DNA of 64,000 nt, from positions 8,370,001 through 8,434,000 of the forward strand of contig CAJFCV020000002.1 of assembly GCA_904066235.2 (NCBI GenBank). Direction: 5' to 3'. The notes below the pieces were generated by a model. The model was given only the letters and a program-made list of their open reading frames with translations. It made no database searches and was not told the DNA's origin. A program made the position numbers and the translations under genes. Position 1 is the first letter of the stretch, and every line of letters starts with the position of its first letter. Source of the stretch: Bursaphelenchus xylophilus. Its lineage: Eukaryota; Nematoda; Chromadorea; Rhabditida; Aphelenchoididae. Shown here piece after piece: positions 58,578-64,000 of this stretch.

Positions 58578-61500
58578 ATGGTTGTGAACGTTGAGCGCGA
58601 CAGCTGTGGAACGCTCTCATTCGCCAAAGACTCGTTGCATTTGCAGAACCTCGCCATGAATCAGCAGCAGAACTCGCGGTCCGAGTCCTCGCCCTCGTCC
58701 AGCCACTCGAACGAGATGAGCGGCGATGCCGAGGGCGTGTGGTCGCCGGACATTGACCAGGCCTTCCACGAAGCCCTGCAGATCTATCCGCCCTGCGGTC
58801 GGCGGAAGATCATCCTCAGCGAGGAGGGGAAGATGTACGGGCGAAATGAGCTGATCGCAAGATACATTAAAATACGATGTGGCAAGACAAGGACGCGGAA
58901 ACAGGTTTCAAGTCATATTCAAGTGTTGGCAAGGAAGAAACATCGGGAATTGCAGAGCAAAGTCAAGGTATTCTTTTGTGATTTTTATCAAAAATTGTCC
59001 CGCGCAACCGACGGTTTCCCAAAAACATTTCTGCTATCTTTCTGTTCGTATTCTTCTCTTCGAGGACCCAGTTGATCGTCGAACTCGGATTATAATTCAA
59101 TTTTTTGTAAAAATATAGATTGTGGGTTTTCCATTGATTGTAATTGTGGTTACGAAACGCTGGAAATGGTGTTATTTCGAGTGGGGATTAGGGGTTTTTC
59201 ACGACAGGGAAATCTCTCTCGAGAACTGGGCTTCTTAACTGGTCCGGGCCGCGAATACAGTACAGTTCTGGGAATTCGAGTCCTGACTTGACCCGTTTCT
59301 CTGATATGTAAACGGATTATGCCCTGATTCCGATGTATGGCCCGCTAAATTCTCCTCTTCGCACAAATGCCTGGTGCTATATAGCGATGAGAGTAACGTT
59401 AGTTTCATTCCAGACGCAAGAAGTCAAAACCGAGGATCTCTCGAACCCGCCGCCCTCCGAATTCACCCCGCCATCCCTGCTCACGCACACCCCCCTCACC
59501 ACAACCGCAATCTCAACGCCCTCGATGCAGATGGCGTCCCAGAACCTGCTCCACAAGTCCATGGTGGACCACGCCAAGGTGCAGGCGTTGGCCGAGGCCG
59601 CTGTCGCGGCGGTGGCGGCGTCGGCGGCGAACAACTCCACCCTGCCCATCTCCACGAACACCTCGCCCGATGCGGGTGCGCTGGCCGCATCCACAGGTCT
59701 GCCTTGGCAGTACATGGTGCCGGGGATGTTCAACAACAACTTTTACGGAAATGTCTCGATGTAAGTTCCGTTTCGAACGTATTCGCCCACTTCTTCGAAT
59801 TCTTTGCCTACAGGGGATTTCGGAATCTTTGAAACCCCGTATTTCCCAAATTCCAACCGGTAGCCAAGTATGTGAGGTATGCGAGTTTATACGGAAAATG
59901 CCCGGAAGGCCGTTAATCCCCTTTCCTGTTTATGGACTCGAATTCCAGTTGCTTGTTAGTCATACCCGCAGGGGATTAGCAGCTGCGGTTATTGAGCATT
60001 GGTCAAGGGCTTTGTCTTTTTGTCTTTTTTTTTGTGCCTTTGTCTGCAAGGGTTAAGCGATTCCGAAAATCGCCAGCACAGATACAATAAAAACTATTTC
60101 GGGGGAGTTATGCAATCTTTTTGTTGGGAAACATTGTATTATTAATCTTTGTGGCAGAATATTACAAAACACACCTTTTTTCATATCTCAAATTTACAAA
60201 ATAATTTTTTCGTATTTTAGGAATAACGACGAGAATCTTTACACGCAATTTGCGGCCGCCGCGCTCTCCGCTCAACAACAAATGAACACCGCGTTCGGCG
60301 GCCAATCCAACGGCAACGCCAACGGCGCTGCGTCCTTGATTGGGGCGATGCCCGTCCTCAACAAACTCCTTCCCCAACTCCCGCTGAACGCGGGCCCCTC
60401 ATCGCTGCTCGGCGGATCTCCCCCATTCCCCGCGAACCCCGAGGTCCCCACGCTGTCGATCAAGTCGAGCAAACTGAGTTTGGCCGGCTTCAGCGCCTAC
60501 GTGGACATGACTGTGAACGGGCAGAGGGAGCGGACGGAAATGGTGAAGATCCCCAAGTTCGCGGACGAGCCCCAGGATCGGATCTCGTTCGCCACAATCG
60601 GCGGGAAATATCCCCCCAAACTGCAGGAGCTTTACAATCAAGGCCCCAAGGACGCGTTCTTCCATGTCAAGGTCTGGGCCAACATTGATTTCGAAACAAG
60701 CGAGGAGGGAAACCCGTTGTACGCGGTGGATGAGAACTATGAAAGCCCATACGAATTCCCCATTAATGTGTCCACAAAGCTGTGCTCGTTCGGAAAACAA
60801 CAGGTCGAAAAAGTTGAGGTGAGCAAAAATTTTTAAGGATTTTATTTTTTGAGTGAAAAAAAACCGAATTTTTTATTCGATTTTTAAACTTCTCACATTT
60901 TTTTCGACATTCGAGACTTCAAATCGTCTTTTTTTCTAAAATTTTTGCAAAACACAAAAATTTTACAAATGCTTGGGGTTCAGCTCCTACTCCCCAGTGT
61001 AAGTAAACCACCACCTTCCAAACACCGGGCATTCCATTAGTCAGCTTCAGAAAATTTCCCAACACGCAAAGTTTGACATATTTTTGTGAGGCCAGAAATT
61101 TGAACCGAACGGAGTCTTGCGTGATGTTTTCGGTTCAGTCACCGCTCTAAGGTTTTCGTAACTGTAATTCCCAGAAAACGGAGGGGTTTTTTTATTAATT
61201 GGCATTTAATAATCAAATAAAAAAATGAAAACAAAAAATGTAACAAAAATTTAAAAAAAAAAAAACTAATTTTTCGCCTACTGTAGGCCGTATTTTACAA
61301 ATCTATTTTCGCCGCTTTACTGTAAAATACAAAGGGTGCGGAGAATGACGACAATGAATCATTGCACAATTAAAGGTTGTACAATATCCTCAGAAATTTT
61401 CGGCCGAAGAACAATTCCTTCTTTTGCTCACAACGTTTTTTTCAAATTTTGTAGCTTGTTCGCTCTTTGGGTTTGTAGGTAGCGATTTGGGAAAGGCAAA

Positions 61501-62193
61501 TAATCGATGGAGACAATGTGTATTCAGTTGTGGCGTTTTTTGAACACATGGCTTAATGAGAATGGGCTGTGTGAACTTTAAAAATTGCATTTTCTCAAAG
61601 GATATGAAACAGATCCCAATGAAACTTGTCGCAGATTCAGATCAGCATTTTTTGAGAAAAATAATCAGCGGTTTCTTTGAAAAAACGAAAAAAATTGCAA
61701 AAAGTTTCTTCTCTGACCGTCTCTCATCATTTTGCATAGTCTCTCGTCTGTTGATGAATATCTCGGCTGTTTTTGTTAGATACGGGCTAAAATTTTCAAA
61801 GATTAAAAAGTATGAAACAAGCAATATTTTTATGAGAATTTACTATTTTTTTATTATTTTTAACTATCAAAAACCCCAAAAACTTTGAAAAAAACCCTTT
61901 TAGACCATTCTAACCCACTCTTCTTCCAGGACGCAACCAACACCTCCGGCGAGGGCCCCGTGCACAAGTATCAGCTGGAGGGCTCGCCCATGTGCGACTA
62001 TATGGTGCAATTCATCACCGAGCTGAAGAAGCTGCAGAACTACGAGCTGATGAACTCGGTGCTGGACAACTTCACCGTCATGCAGACGGTGACGGACAAG
62101 GCCAGCGGCGAGACCCTCATGGTTATTTGTTTTTCGTTTGAGATTTCGCCCGAGCCCGAGCCGTCCTGTCGCATCTACAAGATTGTCGACTAA
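58578..62193 (+). CDS. egl-44: TEAD/scalloped-family transcription factor (EGL-44 orthologue)
   Basis: This is a TEA-domain transcription factor. It binds M-CAT-type DNA sites and is activated through a C-terminal domain that binds YAP/Vestigial-class cofactors; in C. elegans EGL-44 helps specify neuron fate. Exons 58578-58967, 59414-59760, 60221-60818 and 61930-62193 encode 532 residues with closing phases. The TEA domain occupies about residues 51-127 ([20 protein letters not shown] through [20 protein letters not shown]) and is almost identical to animal TEADs. A low-complexity Ala/Ser/Thr/Asn-rich linker follows. The cofactor-binding domain runs from about residue 315 to the end (AGFSAYV..., [33 protein letters not shown]). 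It ends CRIYKIVD, as in the family. Exons are strikingly GC-rich against AT-rich introns. Intron 3 carries MITE debris. Confidence 0.95.
61610..61810. mobile_element. Decayed TNA-type MITE in TEAD intron 3
   Basis: The fragment AATGAAACTTGTCGCAGATT, then CTCTGACCGTCTCTCATC, then AATATCTCGGCTGTTTTTGTTAG, then GGGCTAAAATTTTCAAAG follows the order of the family core. No intact termini are left. Confidence 0.55.
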
Positions 62194-63612
62194 CTTAATG
62201 ATATCCCTAATTTTATTGTCATTTCTTTGGAAGGCGAATTGCTTGAGGGGTGAGGGCGCAGATTTGGATGAGAATTTGGGAAAAGATTTTTTGTGTGGTG
62301 AAATTTGATTTTCAAAAATTTTAGCTCACGCTTTGCAAAACTAGTTGAGATTTTCAAAAGTTTTTGTCAAAAAAGACTGTGAAAAATGAGGAGAGACGGT
62401 AGAAAAAACTACTTCTATTTTTCATCTAAAAATCTTGATAATTTTTTGCAAAGCACGAGCTAAAAATTTAGATTTCTCTTACCAAATCTTGACCTAAATC
62501 TGTGCCAAATTTCATCAAAATCTAAGCAGTTTCCCTCGAGCAATCTCCCTTTTTTGGTTGCATTTGGAAGGATTTTTCATTTTTTTCAAAAATCAAACTT
62601 TGAAATTTTCTCATTTCTCATCGATTACAACACAAATCCCCTCCAAATCAGACTGTTCTCTCTCTGTTACAGCGACTATTTCAAACGCGTTGACTTGTCC
62701 TAAACAAAAATTCCTCAAGTTTTGTCTAAAATATTGCAGCAATTCAGTCATTTTTTGGTTAGTTTCTCTTGTCATGTACAGTATTCCCACTAATAAGGTT
62801 TGCATTTTTGTCTCGTTTCTATCCGAATAATTAAATTGATATCATCGTAGGCCTCCAAATTCTCGCGTTTTTCCAGTGTTAGAAGTTGGGTTTGAACGAC
62901 GTTTCGTATAATAAAACGCAAAAATAAACAGGTTGGATTCGAATTTTTGAGGGGGGATTACTGTAATCCCTGCGGATTAAAGAGAAATTTGGGGAGAAAG
63001 CGGGGCTAAAATACGTGGGAAGAGCCGTGAATAGAGCTTTTCCAGAGCCGAATTTCCAATTTTCTGATGATTTTCCGTTTCAAATTCGAGATTATCGAGA
63101 GTTACTGTAATTCCAGTCAATTTAAAGGAAATTTGAAGCTTAAAACAGCCAAAATTTTGTAAGATTTTGATTGAAAATAACAGAAATCTTACTGTAAATT
63201 CCACATCTTTTGTCCGAGCTACAATCTCACTTCAAATCTTCTGCAATTACCGTATCCCCCCGAGGCTACATTTACGATTCCGAGAGCTCCGTGGGCGGCT
63301 TAGTTTGTTTGCCATTTCCCAATTTCATTGTATTACTGGATTACGGTAGTCTGATCGGTTCTGAAACTTTTCATCCCCTGCGGCATTAGAGAGAGGGATT
63401 CCAAGTTTTGAGGATTTGAAAAAGTTCAGATTGCTCTTTACAATGATAGAGTGCGTGTGTTTCTTGCGCTCTATATCAGCGATTCTTGATACCTTCTTTT
63501 TGGCAAGATGTAATTTTGATTTTTCAGGCCCTTAGAAAACAGTGAAGTTATGTCAGTTTTATCAATGAATATTATGCAAAAATACAGTCAAATTTGCCGA
63601 GGCTTGAGATTA
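62194..63612. other. Intergenic between convergent TEAD and DB-domain genes
   Basis: No gene is supported. A decayed TNA MITE copy is visible at about 62310-62535 (TAGCTCACGCTTTGCAAAAC ... GCAAAGCACGAGCTAAAAA ... CATCAAAATCTAAGC). The remainder is AT-rich. Confidence 0.5.
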
Positions 63613-64000
63613 TTAGTGCTTTTCCAGGTAGTCCTTGAAACAATCGCGGATTTCGTTGAAGGATTCGACGCAGAACAAGTAGTCCAAGTAGTTGGTGGGG
63701 ACTCCATCGTGAGCGGCGCAGTATTCGAGACACTTTCCGCTGACTCCCTTCGCCTTACAGCATTCGGTGTGATCGTGACGAGAGGAGGCGCAGTCCCACA
63801 TGTGACCGACGGTCTTTCCGCGCTCGGTACAGGTCGAGAGGTAGTTTAGGACCTGGAAAATTAGGGTGTTTTTGATATAGGGGCGAGTTATAGAGGCTCA
63901 AACTCGGAAAAACTGAAGGTTGTTTTGATAGGGGATGCGCTAGATACGAAGCTAATATCAACGTAAAATTTTGCGTGCTAGATTTACTTTGTTCACCCAT
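63613..64000 (-). CDS. DB-module secreted protein (C-terminal part, gene continues beyond window)
   Basis: The last exon, 63852-63613, encodes 79 residues. An upstream exon probably reaches the window edge (donor GTAAAT after about 63988). The sequence carries the DB module typical of nematode extracellular proteins: [20 protein letters not shown], then [18 protein letters not shown], then [20 protein letters not shown], ending YLEKH. The cysteine spacing and the DH..CC....V...CL.YC signature are clear. DB modules are found in secreted or receptor-like proteins of unknown biochemical function. The N-terminus and signal peptide lie outside the window. Confidence 0.85.

Noticed and set aside
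59374..59832. 152-codon plus and 120-codon minus frames over TEAD exon 2
   Set aside because: These are shadows of the GC-rich TEAD exon.
1..64000. tRNA, rRNA, CRISPR and telomere repeats
   Set aside because: I scanned for B-box-like GGTTCGA contexts, spaced short repeats and TTAGGC arrays and found none that holds up; GGGTTCGAG near 20215 belongs to the MRP/P RNA.

Overview
The window is nuclear DNA of a nematode, probably rhabditid-like. Evidence: many short introns (36-46 nt, GT/AG with TTTTCAG-like acceptors), a DB-module secreted protein, a GM2-activator-like protein and a cysteine-rich T20D4.11/DUF19-like secreted protein of nematode type, a likely two-gene operon (NDUFA7-UQCRQ), and abundant small inverted-repeat elements. 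The genus cannot be fixed from sequence alone. All gene models were spliced by hand; exon phases were checked for closure and are internally consistent unless stated.

Layout. 1-800 is an inverted-repeat element whose right arm runs to the 3' end of a novel type I membrane protein gene (798-2399, minus). 3693-15556 is a head-to-tail array of five ~2.37-kb units; units 3 and 5 are almost base-identical at a two-unit offset. 15709-28858 is the gene-dense block: ALG6 glucosyltransferase (minus), a three-TM novel protein (plus), an RNase MRP (or RNase P) RNA (plus), CDC37 (minus), NDUFA7 then UQCRQ (plus, operon-like), a tentative small gene (minus), a secreted GM2-activator-like lipid-binding protein (plus) and a secreted, probably GPI-anchored cysteine-rich protein (minus).

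From ~29 kb to 58.5 kb I find no convincing protein gene. This stretch is AT-rich and carries MITEs of at least four kinds, including an 827-bp hAT-like element with a perfect 8-bp target duplication and several ~450-bp foldback elements with 3-bp TNA duplications. It lies upstream of the TEAD/egl-44 transcription factor gene (58578-62193, plus), as expected for a developmental regulator. A DB-domain gene enters from the right edge (minus).

The genes are mostly housekeeping: ER N-glycosylation (ALG6), Hsp90 kinase chaperoning (CDC37), rRNA processing (MRP) and respiratory complexes I and III (the operon pair). Three secreted-type proteins and the TEAD factor are also present. No complete autonomous transposase, tRNA, rRNA or CRISPR was seen. 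The most unusual items are the 12-kb array, the TNA-duplicating MITE family, the GC-rich hAT-like element and the novel membrane proteins.
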